Positions 47,547 through 57,832 of a stretch of DNA of 64,000 nt are shown here, piece after piece; positions within the stretch are counted from its first letter, which is position 1; the number at the start of each line of letters is the position of its first letter. Location: assembly GCA_030429735.1 (NCBI GenBank), contig JAUIET010000013.1, forward strand, positions 62,001 to 126,000, written 5' to 3'. The notes under the pieces were generated by a model. It saw only the letters and a list, made by a program, of their open reading frames with translations, was not told where the DNA came from and ran no database searches. This DNA is from Gammaproteobacteria bacterium (GTDB lineage Bacteria > Pseudomonadota > Gammaproteobacteria > Pseudomonadales > JAUIET01). The position numbers were made by a program, and so were the translations under genes.

Positions 47547-48215
47547 TTATCTGCCCCTGTCAGTGCCGGCTGCAGCTGGCTGCTGCGCACGCACGGCATC
47601 ACCGATTTTATCGCTCCAGTGACGTACCAGCTCATATTTAACTTTTAACGCCGCTTTGTTCGCGATAAGCCGAGAGCTGACGTGGGCGATAAGCTCTCTT
47701 GGCTCCAGGCCATTGGCAGTCAGCGTATTGCCGGTGTCCACCACATCCACAATTTCATCCGCCAGACCTACTATTGGCGCCAGTTCTAAAGCACCATAGA
47801 GCTTGATCAACTCAACATTCACGCCCTTTTCTTCGTAAAACTGCCGGGCAATATTAGTGAACTTGCTGGCAACACTGATTCTTTGTCGCTTGCCATCTAT
47901 GCGGCGTTGGCCAACCGGTGCTGCCGTCATCAATCGGCAACGGGCAATGTTGAGGTCAAGCAGCTCATAAATATCGGTCAGCCCATATTCCATCAACATA
48001 TCTTTACCCGCTACGCCCAAGTCGGCGATCCCGTGGCGAACATAAGTGGTGACATCAGCCCCACGCAGCACTAATAATCGTACGCTTTCCTCGTTGGTCT
48101 CAAAAACCAGCTTGCGCGACGAATTAATATCCTCGTTAGGATGAATGCCTGCGGCATCCAACAAAGGCAATGTTTCAGCAAGAATTCGACCTTTCGTCAA
48201 GGCTATGGTGATCAT
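47547..48215 (-). CDS. hisG: ATP phosphoribosyltransferase, short form
   Basis: HisG catalyses the first step of histidine synthesis. The start at 48215 gives MITIALTKGRILAETLPLL. At 222 residues it is the short (HisG_S) form lacking the C-terminal regulatory domain; such enzymes are active only with HisZ, a histidyl-tRNA-synthetase paralog, which is not in this window. The PRPP-binding IVDVVDTGNTLTANGL is present. It lies 5 bp after murA and is joined to hisD, the Pseudomonas order murA-hisG-hisD. Confidence 0.96.
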   Translation of the reverse strand: MITIALTKGRILAETLPLLDAAGIHPNEDINSSRKLVFETNEESVRLLVLRGADVTTYVRHGIADLGVAGKDMLMEYGLTDIYELLDLNIARCRLMTAAPVGQRRIDGKRQRISVASKFTNIARQFYEEKGVNVELIKLYGALELAPIVGLADEIVDVVDTGNTLTANGLEPRELIAHVSSRLIANKAALKVKYELVRHWSDKIGDAVRAQQPAAAGTDRGR

Positions 48216-48220
48216 CGTTA

Positions 48221-49504
<1,284 letters not shown>

Positions 49505-49537
49505 TTAATCGCTCGATCGAGCCGCCCGGAAAGGGCA

Positions 49538-49777
49538 TTAACCTTGCCGTTCGTACTCTTCTGGCGTGTGGGCGCGGATGTTGACTGCATGCAAGCGACC
49601 GTCCGCAATCATATCAGACAACGGCGCATAAACAGCCTGCTGCCTTTTAACCGGGTTCAATCCTGCCATTTTTTCCGTCACAACGGTCACCGTGTAGTGC
49701 CCGCCCTGCTCCTCTACGGCTACTTTGGCATCACCAAAGTGAGATTCTACGCAGCTTTTGATTTCGTCTAGTAACAT
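49538..49777 (-). CDS. ibaG: BolA-family protein IbaG
   Basis: A 79-residue BolA-fold protein, a partner of monothiol glutaredoxin in iron-sulfur cluster handling. The core is GGHYTVTVVTEKMAGLNPVKRQQAVY with the invariant His of RLHAVNIRAHTPEE near the end. The place upstream of murA is typical for IbaG (YrbA) rather than BolA itself. It lies 39 bp after mlaC. Confidence 0.93.
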   Translation of the reverse strand: MLLDEIKSCVESHFGDAKVAVEEQGGHYTVTVVTEKMAGLNPVKRQQAVYAPLSDMIADGRLHAVNIRAHTPEEYERQG

Positions 49778-49816
49778 ATGCCAGTCTGTTGCGGGCGAAC
49801 GATATCGCCAAAGTGA

Positions 49817-50548
49817 TTATTCAACGTCCTGCGATTCTACCACCCAATTCGCAATCACTTTATCAATGTCGGAATTATATTGACGCGCCGCGGACGCAAA
49901 CTGATTGCGATACACCTTACCGAGATTGATGCTCTGTAGTTGCACATTTCGCACCTTCCACTGCCCATCGGAGTTCTGGCGCATCTTATAGCGAATTAGT
50001 ACCGGCTCACTGCCATCGCCGTGAATCTTCTGCACTACATTGACGCTCTTGCCAGCCGTCATATCCTCCTTTACCGGCAAAACATCAATCTCTTCACCCT
50101 GAAACGTTAACAAACCCTTGGCATAGGTAGCCACCAGACCTTGCTTAAACTTCTCAGTGAACGCGTCTACTCTGGCTTGAAACGCCTGCTTTGCAGATTC
50201 ATCAGTCAACGAAGACTCATAGCGTCGGCTGCCATGCTTACCCATAACGCCGCGTGCAAAGCTGCGAAAGTCAATCAAAGGGAACAAAATTTCATCGATG
50301 GCCGCGTGAAAGCGCTCAGGCTCTGTGTCGTAGTATTGCTTGGCCTCCTCAATGGCGACGATGATTTTTCCGGTCGCTTCTCGGATCAAAACATCTGGGC
50401 CTGATGTGGCGTCTACGACCTCCGTGTTGGCGTTCGATGCCGCCGTGCTGTGCAATGCAAATACACTGGCAAAGACCAGCAATACACCACGAGCCAGGCT
50501 GTGCGCGGCGCGGGCGCTTCTGAGTGAATTGTGAAACATTGCGTGCAT
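49817..50548 (-). CDS. mlaC: Phospholipid-transport periplasmic protein MlaC
   Basis: MlaC shuttles phospholipids between the outer-membrane MlaA complex and the inner-membrane MlaFEDB transporter. The 243-residue protein has a signal peptide (about 1-37, ending near STAAS) and the Tol_Tol_Ttg2/MlaC domain with FPLIDFRSFARGVMGKHGSR and VRNVQLQSINLGKVYRNQF. The ATG at 50548 has AGGGGGA upstream. Normally mlaC follows mlaFED and precedes mlaB; here the gene upstream is the divergent antiporter, so the rest of the Mla transporter is elsewhere. Confidence 0.93.
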   Translation of the reverse strand: MHAMFHNSLRSARAAHSLARGVLLVFASVFALHSTAASNANTEVVDATSGPDVLIREATGKIIVAIEEAKQYYDTEPERFHAAIDEILFPLIDFRSFARGVMGKHGSRRYESSLTDESAKQAFQARVDAFTEKFKQGLVATYAKGLLTFQGEEIDVLPVKEDMTAGKSVNVVQKIHGDGSEPVLIRYKMRQNSDGQWKVRNVQLQSINLGKVYRNQFASAARQYNSDIDKVIANWVVESQDVE

Positions 50549-50747
50549 GCTTTCCCCCTGAGTAACTCAAATAAACTACCATAATAGGCCATGGTCTTGC
50601 CAACTAGGACAATAAAACGGACAGAATGTTATAATTATTATTCTGGGAAGCCGTTGAATTTTCGAAAATTTACGCTTTATCGCCATTGGCACCACCCGCC
50701 CATTGGCCACATCTGGTACAAGGGATTACTTTCAGAGCTCTAAATAT

Positions 50748-51785
50748 ATGACGCTTGCATTATTGGCGGTACTGGTTGGCTTCATCGCTCTGGTGTGGAG
50801 TGCCGATCGTTTTGTAACCGGAGCGGCGGTCACCGCTAAGCATCTTGGCATGTCAACCATGATGATTGGCCTGACTATTGTGGCTTTTGGCACGTCCGCA
50901 CCGGAAATATTCGTTTCCCTAAACGCGGCCCTGCATGATGCTGCAGATATGGCCGTAGGTAATGCGCTTGGGTCAAACCTTGCCAATGTTGGCCTGGTGC
51001 TGGCCGTCACTGCGTTGATCACGGCTATCCCCATCAGCAAATCAGTGGTTCGCCGTGAATTGCCTATTTTGGCCGCCATCACATTGCTTGCCGGTTACAC
51101 ACTGCTGGACTACAAAGTCAGTTTTGTTGACGGTTGTTTGCTGCTGGGCAGCATATTTGTCGCAGGCTACCTGGCGTTTCGCAGCCACCAGAACAATCCA
51201 GAGCTGGCTGACGATGATGATTTGGCGGCAAGTCTGGAGGCAATCACTCCGGAGGAAGATCTTGAGCATATCCCCAAAACGCGAGCATGGATGCTGCTCA
51301 TTGGTGGCCTGGTCATATTGGTCGCAAGTTCAAACCTGCTGGTCTGGGGCGCCAAGTCAGTCGCCGTTCAGCTGGGAGTCAGCCAGCTGATCATAGGCTT
51401 AACCCTCGTTGCCATAGGAACCAGTTTGCCTGAACTGGCCGCCTCGGTCGCGTGTGCGCTGAAAGGCCAGGTTGATATCGCATTGGGCAATGTTGTGGGC
51501 AGTAATATTTTTAACCTTGCCGCTGTTATGTCGATTCCGGGTTTGGTGGCTGGTGGTGGTGTACAGCTCGGCAGTGAGATCTTTACTCGTGACTATGCGT
51601 TCATGGCGGGCATCACTCTGCTGCTTATCGTAGCCGTACTTACGGATGCCCTGTGGATACGATTCAAACATATGCGCAAACCGGATAATGAAGCGCGGCC
51701 TCGTCCCCACCTGGGGCGAATCGCTGCAGCTATGTTCCTGTTAGGCTATTTACTGTATACGCTACAATTGTTAAAGGCATTATAA
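50748..51785 (+). CDS. Calcium/sodium antiporter of the YrbG family
   Basis: A 345-residue inner-membrane CaCA-family exchanger. Two homologous halves carry the alpha repeats: GLTIVAFGTSAPEIFVS...GNALGSNLANVGL in the first and GLTLVAIGTSLPELAAS...GNVVGSNIFNLAAV in the second. An acidic cytoplasmic loop (about 150-180) joins the halves. The start at 50748 (MTLALLAVLVGF) is at the first membrane helix; the longer frame adds a hydrophilic tail. Position upstream of kdsD is the usual yrbG one. A perfect TATAAT at 50630-50635 may belong to its promoter. Confidence 0.93.
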   Translation: MTLALLAVLVGFIALVWSADRFVTGAAVTAKHLGMSTMMIGLTIVAFGTSAPEIFVSLNAALHDAADMAVGNALGSNLANVGLVLAVTALITAIPISKSVVRRELPILAAITLLAGYTLLDYKVSFVDGCLLLGSIFVAGYLAFRSHQNNPELADDDDLAASLEAITPEEDLEHIPKTRAWMLLIGGLVILVASSNLLVWGAKSVAVQLGVSQLIIGLTLVAIGTSLPELAASVACALKGQVDIALGNVVGSNIFNLAAVMSIPGLVAGGGVQLGSEIFTRDYAFMAGITLLLIVAVLTDALWIRFKHMRKPDNEARPRPHLGRIAAAMFLLGYLLYTLQLLKAL

Positions 51786-51802
51786 GAAAAGAGCACAATG
51801 GA

Positions 51803-52774
51803 ATGAGCGACGAGATCTATATAGCGGCGGGACGCCGAACGATCGAGATTGAACGCGACGCGGTCAGCAATCTCATTCAGCGTGTCGATCAGAATTTTGC
51901 CGCTGCCTGCGAGCTCATGCTTAACTGCAGTGGTCGGGTTGTGGTATCAGGCATCGGAAAGTCTGGTCACATTGCAAACAAGATTGCGGCAACGCTTGCC
52001 AGCACCGGCACCCCGGCTTTTTTTGTTCATCCAGCCGAGGCCAGCCACGGCGACATGGGTATGATCACCCGAAACGACGTGGTCATCGCCGTATCCAACT
52101 CTGGCAATACCCCGGAAATCACCACCTTGCTGCCGTTGCTCAAGCGACTTGCCGTCCCGCTTATCAGCATGTGTGGGAATACCCAATCCACGCTCGCCAG
52201 ACACGCTGATGTCAATCTGGACATCAGCATTGCCGAAGAAGCGTGCCCGCACGACCTGGCGCCAACAACCAGCACCACAGTAAGCCTGGTTATGGGCGAC
52301 GCGCTTGCAATCGCGCTGCTGGAGAAACGCGGTTTTACCGCAGAGGACTTTGCGTACTCGCACCCTGGAGGCAGCCTGGGCAAACGCCTGTTGCTGCGTG
52401 TCTCGGACCTCATGCATGCTGGCGACTCCTTGCCCAAAGTTTCGCCAAACGCAACACTTGGCGAAGCCATATTGGAAGTCAGCGAGAAGGGTTTGGGTAT
52501 GACCATTGTTGCTGATGAACAGGGCGAGCTATTGGGTATATTTACTGACGGCGACCTGCGCCGTGCCCTGGACGCAAATGTCGATATTAAAAATTCCGCC
52601 ATCGCCGACATCATGACCACTGGCGGTAAAACGATTGGCGCGGACGAATTGGCAGCGGCCGCTCTGACGATGATGGAAGACAATAAAATCAGCGTGCTGG
52701 TAGTAACCGGCAGCGACGGAAAGCCGATTGGGACCGTGCAAATGTACGACGTGCTGCAAGCAGGTCTTGTATGA
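51803..52774 (+). CDS. kdsD: Arabinose-5-phosphate isomerase KdsD
   Basis: KdsD converts ribulose-5-phosphate to arabinose-5-phosphate, the first step to KDO for LPS. The 323-residue protein has an N-terminal SIS domain (SGIGKSGHIANKIAATLAS, EASHGDMGMI, SNSGNTPEI) and two CBS domains (about 205-320). The catalytic His of PGGSLGKRL is preceded by SHPGG. It is followed by kdsC with a 4-bp overlap. Confidence 0.96.
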   Translation: MSDEIYIAAGRRTIEIERDAVSNLIQRVDQNFAAACELMLNCSGRVVVSGIGKSGHIANKIAATLASTGTPAFFVHPAEASHGDMGMITRNDVVIAVSNSGNTPEITTLLPLLKRLAVPLISMCGNTQSTLARHADVNLDISIAEEACPHDLAPTTSTTVSLVMGDALAIALLEKRGFTAEDFAYSHPGGSLGKRLLLRVSDLMHAGDSLPKVSPNATLGEAILEVSEKGLGMTIVADEQGELLGIFTDGDLRRALDANVDIKNSAIADIMTTGGKTIGADELAAAALTMMEDNKISVLVVTGSDGKPIGTVQMYDVLQAGLV

Positions 52775-53331
52775 CCGGGTCATTTGCAGAAGCCGCAAAG
52801 CAGATCAAGTTGCTGGCGATGGATGTTGACGGCGTGTTGACCGACGGCCGACTCTTTTTCAGCGGCGACGGTGACACATTGAAAGCGTTCAACAGCCAGG
52901 ACGGGCACGGGCTGAAAATGCTAAAAAGCACTGGCGTCAACACCGCGATTATCACCGGCAGGCAATCAGAGATCGTTGCGCGGCGCGCCAAGGAGTTGGG
53001 GATAGATATTGTACTGCAAGGCAGAGAAGACAAGCTCGCCGCCCTTATTGAAGTCACCAACACGTTGAACTTAAACATGACGCAAGCCGCTTATATGGGC
53101 GACGATTTACCAGACCTGAGTGCAATACAGGCAGCCGGAGTGGGTATTGCGGTTGCAAATGCCGCAAGTGGCGTTGCTGAACGAGCCGATTACGTCACCC
53201 GGGCCCGCGGTGGTGAAGGGGCTGTCAGGGAAGCATGCGAATGGTTGCTGCAGGCACAGGGTAAATGGCCTTCTATACTTAAAGATTACTGTCTCGCAGA
53301 AAGTTCTGACAACGGAGAAACCACTCCTTGA
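52771..53331 (+). CDS. kdsC: KDO-8-phosphate phosphatase KdsC
   Basis: KdsC releases KDO from KDO-8-phosphate. The 186-residue HAD-family protein has the nucleophile motif MDVDGVLTDGRLFF (Asp near residues 16 and 18), ITGRQSEIV and MGDDLPDLSAI. C0-type HAD without cap, forming a tetramer in the family. Its stop codon overlaps the TTG start of lptC (TTGA). Confidence 0.96.
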   Translation: MTGSFAEAAKQIKLLAMDVDGVLTDGRLFFSGDGDTLKAFNSQDGHGLKMLKSTGVNTAIITGRQSEIVARRAKELGIDIVLQGREDKLAALIEVTNTLNLNMTQAAYMGDDLPDLSAIQAAGVGIAVANAASGVAERADYVTRARGGEGAVREACEWLLQAQGKWPSILKDYCLAESSDNGETTP

Positions 53332-53903
53332 GCGAAGAAATCAACGACAAATCGCGCAAACCGTACGGGGCGCTCGCGCTGCTGGCTGTGATCATTCTGG
53401 CCATTTTCGTCAAGCAGCGCCACTCTGACCTGATTGTCGATGAAGTAAACCGCGGCAGCCAGGATGTGGTCGACACTTACACCGTGGGTGTGAGCTCAAC
53501 ACGTTTTAACGAAGAAGGCGGAAAATCGCGTTTGATGGAAGCAGAATACGCGGCACATTATTCGATGAGTGATGAGACATTGCTGCAAGCACCGAGGATA
53601 CAAAACATCAGCGACACTGGTAAAATATGGGAAACCAGCGCACGCAATGGCAAAGTGCGACCCGGTGGCGATGTGTACGATCTGTGGAATACGGTGCTGA
53701 TCGAGCGAATTCAGGGCGATACAGTAGCGCGAACCGACAAGCTCACCTATGATGCCCTGCTAGGTCAGGCACGAACGCAAGAAGAAGTCATCATTGACAC
53801 AAGAATTGGCCAAACGATTGGCATTGGTATGACTGCCAGCTTGAACGACGAAGTTCTAACATTGCACAGCGAGGTAAGAAGTGTCTTCGAACCTCTGCGC
53901 TAA
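53328..53903 (+). CDS. lptC: LPS export protein LptC
   Basis: LptC is a bitopic inner-membrane protein that receives LPS from LptB2FG and hands it to LptA. The 191-residue protein has a short cytoplasmic tail, one helix (about 14-30, GALALLAVIILAIFVKQ) and a beta-jellyroll periplasmic domain. The start is TTG (53328) overlapping the kdsC stop; no in-frame ATG precedes the membrane helix. The 3' end overlaps lptA by 23 bp. Confidence 0.92.
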   Translation: MSEEINDKSRKPYGALALLAVIILAIFVKQRHSDLIVDEVNRGSQDVVDTYTVGVSSTRFNEEGGKSRLMEAEYAAHYSMSDETLLQAPRIQNISDTGKIWETSARNGKVRPGGDVYDLWNTVLIERIQGDTVARTDKLTYDALLGQARTQEEVIIDTRIGQTIGIGMTASLNDEVLTLHSEVRSVFEPLR

Positions 53904-54411
53904 CATCATCGCAACAATCTGTTCGCTGCTTTTACTGAGTTCTGGCGCTGCCGCGTTGGACGAAGATCGCAAGCAACCTATCAGAGTTAAGGCCGACAGT
54001 GCGGAACGCGATGACCGCCAGGCGATCACCCGCTACAGTGGCGATGTGGTGATCGACCAGGGTAGCCTCAACATTGTGGCGCAGGAAGTGACCATGTATG
54101 GCTCAACCAGCGTCAGTAAAATTGTGGCGACAGGTAAGCCCGCGCGCCTTCGCCAACAACCGCAGCCAGACAAAGGTGTGGTAACAGCGCGAGCAGAACT
54201 AATCGAATACACAGTGTCCAGCGAAGTCGTCACGTTGCAAAAAAACGCATATGTTGAGCAAGACGGTACCGAAGTACGGGGCGATGAAATCACATACGAC
54301 ATGAACCGGCAGATTGTTCGAGCAAATGGCGCCTCGAACACGCAGGGCCGAGTAGAGATCATAATCCCTCCAAACGACAATGCGGTTAACACGCCGCAAG
54401 AGGCTCCCTAG
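53881..54411 (+). CDS. lptA: LPS-transport periplasmic bridge protein LptA
   Basis: LptA oligomers bridge LptC and LptD across the periplasm. The 176-residue protein starts with a signal peptide (cut after SSGAAA, near residue 24) and has an OstA-fold domain with IRVKADSAERDDRQAITRYS and ITYDMNRQIVRANG. The start is GTG (53881), inside lptC. Its stop abuts the TTG of lptB directly. Confidence 0.95.
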   Translation: MSSNLCANIIATICSLLLLSSGAAALDEDRKQPIRVKADSAERDDRQAITRYSGDVVIDQGSLNIVAQEVTMYGSTSVSKIVATGKPARLRQQPQPDKGVVTARAELIEYTVSSEVVTLQKNAYVEQDGTEVRGDEITYDMNRQIVRANGASNTQGRVEIIIPPNDNAVNTPQEAP

Positions 54412-55137
54412 TTGCCCGTTCTACAAGCATTACACCTGGCCAAAAGCTACAAAGGCCGCAGCGTAGTCAAAGATGTGTCCTTAACCGTGAACAGCGGTGA
54501 CATTGTGGGCTTGCTTGGCCCGAATGGCGCTGGTAAAACGACGTGCTTCTACATGGTGGTCGGTATTGTTAAGCCTGAAAAAGGTCAGATCAAAATCGAT
54601 GATACTGACGTTACCAGCAAACCCATGCATGTGCGCTCACGAAAAGGCATCGGTTACTTACCGCAAGAAGCCTCTGTCTTTCGTAAGCTCAGCGTTGAAA
54701 ATAATATTATGGCGATTCTGGAAACCAGAGCCGAGCTAAACCGCCAGCAACGCAAAGACAAACTTGAGCAACTGCTGCAAGAGTTTCACATTACACACAT
54801 TCGTAAAAGCCTTGGTATGGCACTGTCCGGAGGCGAGAGAAGGCGCGTTGAAATTGCCAGGGCGCTGGCAACTGAGCCCTCTTTTGTATTGCTCGACGAA
54901 CCCTTCGCTGGCGTTGATCCGATTTCGGTGAACGATATTAAGCAAATAATAATACATCTTAAAAACCGAGGTATTGGCGTACTGATTACTGACCATAATG
55001 TGCGAGATACGCTTGATATATGCGAAAAAGCCTATATTGTCAGTGAAGGTCACATTATCGCTGAAGGAAATTCAGAAGCGATTTTGAATCACAGTAAAGT
55101 CAAGGAAGTCTATCTCGGGCAAGAATTCTCGCTCTAA
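54412..55137 (+). CDS. lptB: LPS export ABC transporter ATPase LptB
   Basis: LptB powers LPS extraction from the inner membrane with LptF and LptG. The 241-residue protein has Walker [18 protein letters not shown]-loop YLPQEASVF, signature [15 protein letters not shown], Walker [12 protein letters not shown] and the H-loop [10 protein letters not shown]. The start is TTG (54412), with GAGG in the 3' end of lptA. lptF and lptG are not in the window, as usual. Confidence 0.97.
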   Translation: MPVLQALHLAKSYKGRSVVKDVSLTVNSGDIVGLLGPNGAGKTTCFYMVVGIVKPEKGQIKIDDTDVTSKPMHVRSRKGIGYLPQEASVFRKLSVENNIMAILETRAELNRQQRKDKLEQLLQEFHITHIRKSLGMALSGGERRRVEIARALATEPSFVLLDEPFAGVDPISVNDIKQIIIHLKNRGIGVLITDHNVRDTLDICEKAYIVSEGHIIAEGNSEAILNHSKVKEVYLGQEFSL

Positions 55138-55291
55138 AACGACCGTCAACGCTACATTGCCACGCAGCGTTATCGCCAGTATGCCCCCTACCCGTATGTC
55201 AAGCCGTCTATTTCACGAAATTTCCTCTCTCTGCGAACATTCGCTACAACAAGCATTGCTTGCGCTGCCACGCAGAGCTACACTTTGACTA

Positions 55292-56806
55292 ATGAAACAG
55301 TCCCTGCAACTGAAACTTGGCCAGCAACTGACGATGACTCCTCAGTTGCAGCAAGCGATCAGGCTCCTGCAACTCTCCACACTCGATCTGCAGGGCGAAA
55401 TACAAGAAGCGCTTGAATCGAACCCTCTGCTTGAGGTTGAAGAAGAGGGTGGCAATCAGAGCGCCGACGACTCGGCGGATTCAAGCAGCTCCTCATCAGA
55501 TACGCGTTCTGACAACGAAGCAGGCAAATCCAAAGCAGAATCTTCGTCTGGAGAAACCAATCCCATAGACGGCTCCGAAGACAATTGGGGTGACGCCAAT
55601 GTTGCTGACGTGCCGGTAGATTCTAACTGGGACGATATTTACCCAGCGGGCCCCTCGACCAACTCATCAGGGCCGGCCAGCAACGACGAATTTGATTTTG
55701 ACAGCCGCAACACGGCTGAGTTGTCTCTGCAAGATCATCTGATGTGGCAACTGAATATGACGTCCATGTCAGACACCGACATGCTGATAGCCCTGGCCAT
55801 AGTGGATGCGATAGAGCCCAGTGGCTTGTTGAGCGTCACCCCGGAAGAGATACATGCTGGCTTTGACCCTGAGCTGGACATTGAGTTGGATGAAGTGGAA
55901 GCCGTTCGCCACCGCATACAACAGTTCGACCCGGCCGGCGTAGCCACCGTAGACTTGCGTGAATGCATCACCGTGCAACTTAAACAGATGGCTGAAGATA
56001 CGCCCTGGCTCTCGCAAGCGTTGAGGCTGGTCGATCGACACATGCATTTGCTGGGTTCTCGAGATTATGCGCAGCTAATGCGGCGCATGAAGCTGAAAGA
56101 AGACGAGCTCAAGCAAGTGATTGCTCTGATTCAAAGCATGAATCCATACCCGGGCGACTCCGTTGCACAGAGCAAAACTGAGTACGTTGTTCCGGACGTT
56201 TTCGTCAGTAAAAAAAATGACCGATGGACCGTTGAACTCAACCCGGATATAGCACCCAAGTTGCGTATTAACGCAGACTACGCGGGCCTGATTCGGCGAG
56301 CGGATAACAGCCAGGACAATGCGTTTTTGAAAGACAACCTGCAGGAAGCTCGCTGGTTTCTGAAAAGTTTGCAAAGCCGCAACGAAACCCTGATGAAGGT
56401 ATCCAGCTGTATCGTAGAACACCAGGTGAACTTCCTGGAGTATGGCGATGAAGCAATGAAGCCAATGGTATTGCATGACATTGCACAAGCGGTCGACATG
56501 CATGAATCAACCATTTCTCGTGTGACTACACAAAAGTACATGCACACACCGCGAGGTATTTTTGAATTAAAGTACTTTTTCTCCAGCCACGTCAGTACAT
56601 CGTCCGGCGGAGAATGCTCATCAACCGCGATCAGGGCAATCATCAAGAAGCTTGTTGTCGCCGAAAATCCGCGCAAGCCGTTGAGCGACAACAAAATCGC
56701 CAACCTGCTGGCCGAACAGGGCATTGAGGTTGCCAGGCGAACGATTGCAAAATACCGAGAAAGTATGAATATTCCACCGTCAAATGAGCGTAAGCGGCTT
56801 GTTTGA
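55292..56806 (+). CDS. rpoN: RNA polymerase sigma-54 factor
   Basis: RpoN directs transcription from -24/-12 promoters with AAA+ activators. The 504-residue protein has region I, rich in Gln and Leu ([20 protein letters not shown]) and NPLLEVEEE; an acidic, Ser-rich region II (about 50-140); the core-binding domain; a helix-turn-helix near [17 protein letters not shown]; and the RpoN box [10 protein letters not shown]. All parts are intact. Region II is somewhat long and Ser/Asp-rich. The pilin promoter at 3350-3365 is a likely target. Confidence 0.98.
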   Translation: MKQSLQLKLGQQLTMTPQLQQAIRLLQLSTLDLQGEIQEALESNPLLEVEEEGGNQSADDSADSSSSSSDTRSDNEAGKSKAESSSGETNPIDGSEDNWGDANVADVPVDSNWDDIYPAGPSTNSSGPASNDEFDFDSRNTAELSLQDHLMWQLNMTSMSDTDMLIALAIVDAIEPSGLLSVTPEEIHAGFDPELDIELDEVEAVRHRIQQFDPAGVATVDLRECITVQLKQMAEDTPWLSQALRLVDRHMHLLGSRDYAQLMRRMKLKEDELKQVIALIQSMNPYPGDSVAQSKTEYVVPDVFVSKKNDRWTVELNPDIAPKLRINADYAGLIRRADNSQDNAFLKDNLQEARWFLKSLQSRNETLMKVSSCIVEHQVNFLEYGDEAMKPMVLHDIAQAVDMHESTISRVTTQKYMHTPRGIFELKYFFSSHVSTSSGGECSSTAIRAIIKKLVVAENPRKPLSDNKIANLLAEQGIEVARRTIAKYRESMNIPPSNERKRLV

Positions 56807-56877
56807 CCGGATTAACAGGCGATCAGCAATGACGCCACAAGAAAGGCTTTGCCTTGTCACAGCAAAAAGAGGGCTCT

Positions 56878-57195
56878 ATGCAAGTACAAATCAGTGGACA
56901 TCATGTGGACCTTACCGACTCTTTACGCGACTATGTCAACGCTAAGTTGACCCGCATCGAAAGGCACTTCGACAATATCACCAATACGCACGTCACTCTC
57001 AGTGTAGAAAAAATACGACAGAAAGCAGAAGCCACAGTGCATGTATCTGGCGCAGATATTTTCGCCGCGTCCGAATCAGACGATATGTACGCCGCCATTG
57101 ACACGCTGGCCGACAAACTGGACCGCCAGATCATCAAACACAAAGAGAAAGTGCGTAGCCACAAAGGCGCCAACGTATCTGACAGCTTTAACTAA
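56878..57195 (+). CDS. hpf: Ribosome hibernation promoting factor, short form
   Basis: HPF binds the 30S subunit and with RMF leads to 100S ribosome dimers. The start at 56878 gives MQVQISGHHVDLTDSLRDYV, matching HPF, and has AGAGGG upstream. At 105 residues it is the short form, without the C-terminal dimerisation domain. It ends in a basic KHKEKVRSHKG tail. It is 71 bp downstream of rpoN, the standard order. Confidence 0.96.
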   Translation: MQVQISGHHVDLTDSLRDYVNAKLTRIERHFDNITNTHVTLSVEKIRQKAEATVHVSGADIFAASESDDMYAAIDTLADKLDRQIIKHKEKVRSHKGANVSDSFN

Positions 57196-57200
57196 GGACC

Positions 57201-57226
57201 GCGCGAGCTGCTTGCTCGCGTGTTTT
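57201..57226 (+). terminator. Terminator-like hairpin between hpf and ptsN
   Basis: CGCGAGC and GCTCGCG pair perfectly around a 5-nt loop, followed by TGTTTT. The hairpin ends 8 bases before the ptsN ATG, where a ribosome binding site would be. It may separate rpoN-hpf from ptsN or attenuate ptsN. Confidence 0.6.
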
Positions 57227-57233
57227 CACATGC

Positions 57234-57689
57234 ATGCACATTAGCGATATCCTGACGTCGGAACGTACGTTTCATTCCGTAGCCGGTCAGTCCAAGAAAC
57301 GTATCTTTGAATTTCTGGCAAGCGAACTGGTGGAAGACAGCAAGCCAGCGCATATGCAACGAATACTCGATGCGTTCATGGCGAGAGAGCGCCTGGGCAG
57401 CACCGGTCTGGGACAGGGTATCGCGATCCCGCATTGTCGCTTGGAAAGCTGCACCAAGTGCGTTGGCGCGCTGCTAACTCTGAGACACGGCATTGATTTT
57501 GACGCACCTGACAAGCAACCTGTCGACGTGTTATTCGTGTTGATGGTGCCCGGTGAGGCAACTGACGAGCATTTGCAAATTCTCGCGGAATTGGCCAAGC
57601 GGTTCAGTAATCCCGGTTATTGTGAAAGCCTGCGTAATTCACGAGATGCCGAGGACCTTTATCTCGCGGCAATCGCCCCAATCACCTAG
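57234..57689 (+). CDS. ptsN: PTS IIA-like nitrogen-regulatory protein PtsN (EIIA-Ntr)
   Basis: PtsN is the terminal phosphate acceptor of the nitrogen PTS and regulates potassium transport and other targets. The 151-residue protein has the active-site histidine in GIAIPHCR (about 62-69), preceded by RERLGSTGLGQ. The start ATG has no recognisable ribosome binding site because a GC-rich hairpin fills the space. It is followed by 143 bp before rapZ. Confidence 0.96.
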   Translation: MHISDILTSERTFHSVAGQSKKRIFEFLASELVEDSKPAHMQRILDAFMARERLGSTGLGQGIAIPHCRLESCTKCVGALLTLRHGIDFDAPDKQPVDVLFVLMVPGEATDEHLQILAELAKRFSNPGYCESLRNSRDAEDLYLAAIAPIT

Positions 57690-57832
57690 GGCAAGCAAGG
57701 CAATCAGCTTGAACCAGAGGCCATTCCGCGGTACCGTAGAGCGCTGAGCTGAGCCACTGGAACTGGAACCTGGATCGTTGCAACACTGTGCGCCAGTCCG
57801 CCAGCAGGCTCTATTAAACTACGGGAATCGCT

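Noticed and set aside
50606-50635. Sigma-70 promoter for the antiporter
   Set aside because: TATAAT at 50630-50635 is perfect but the -35 region is poor; too weak to list as a feature by itself.
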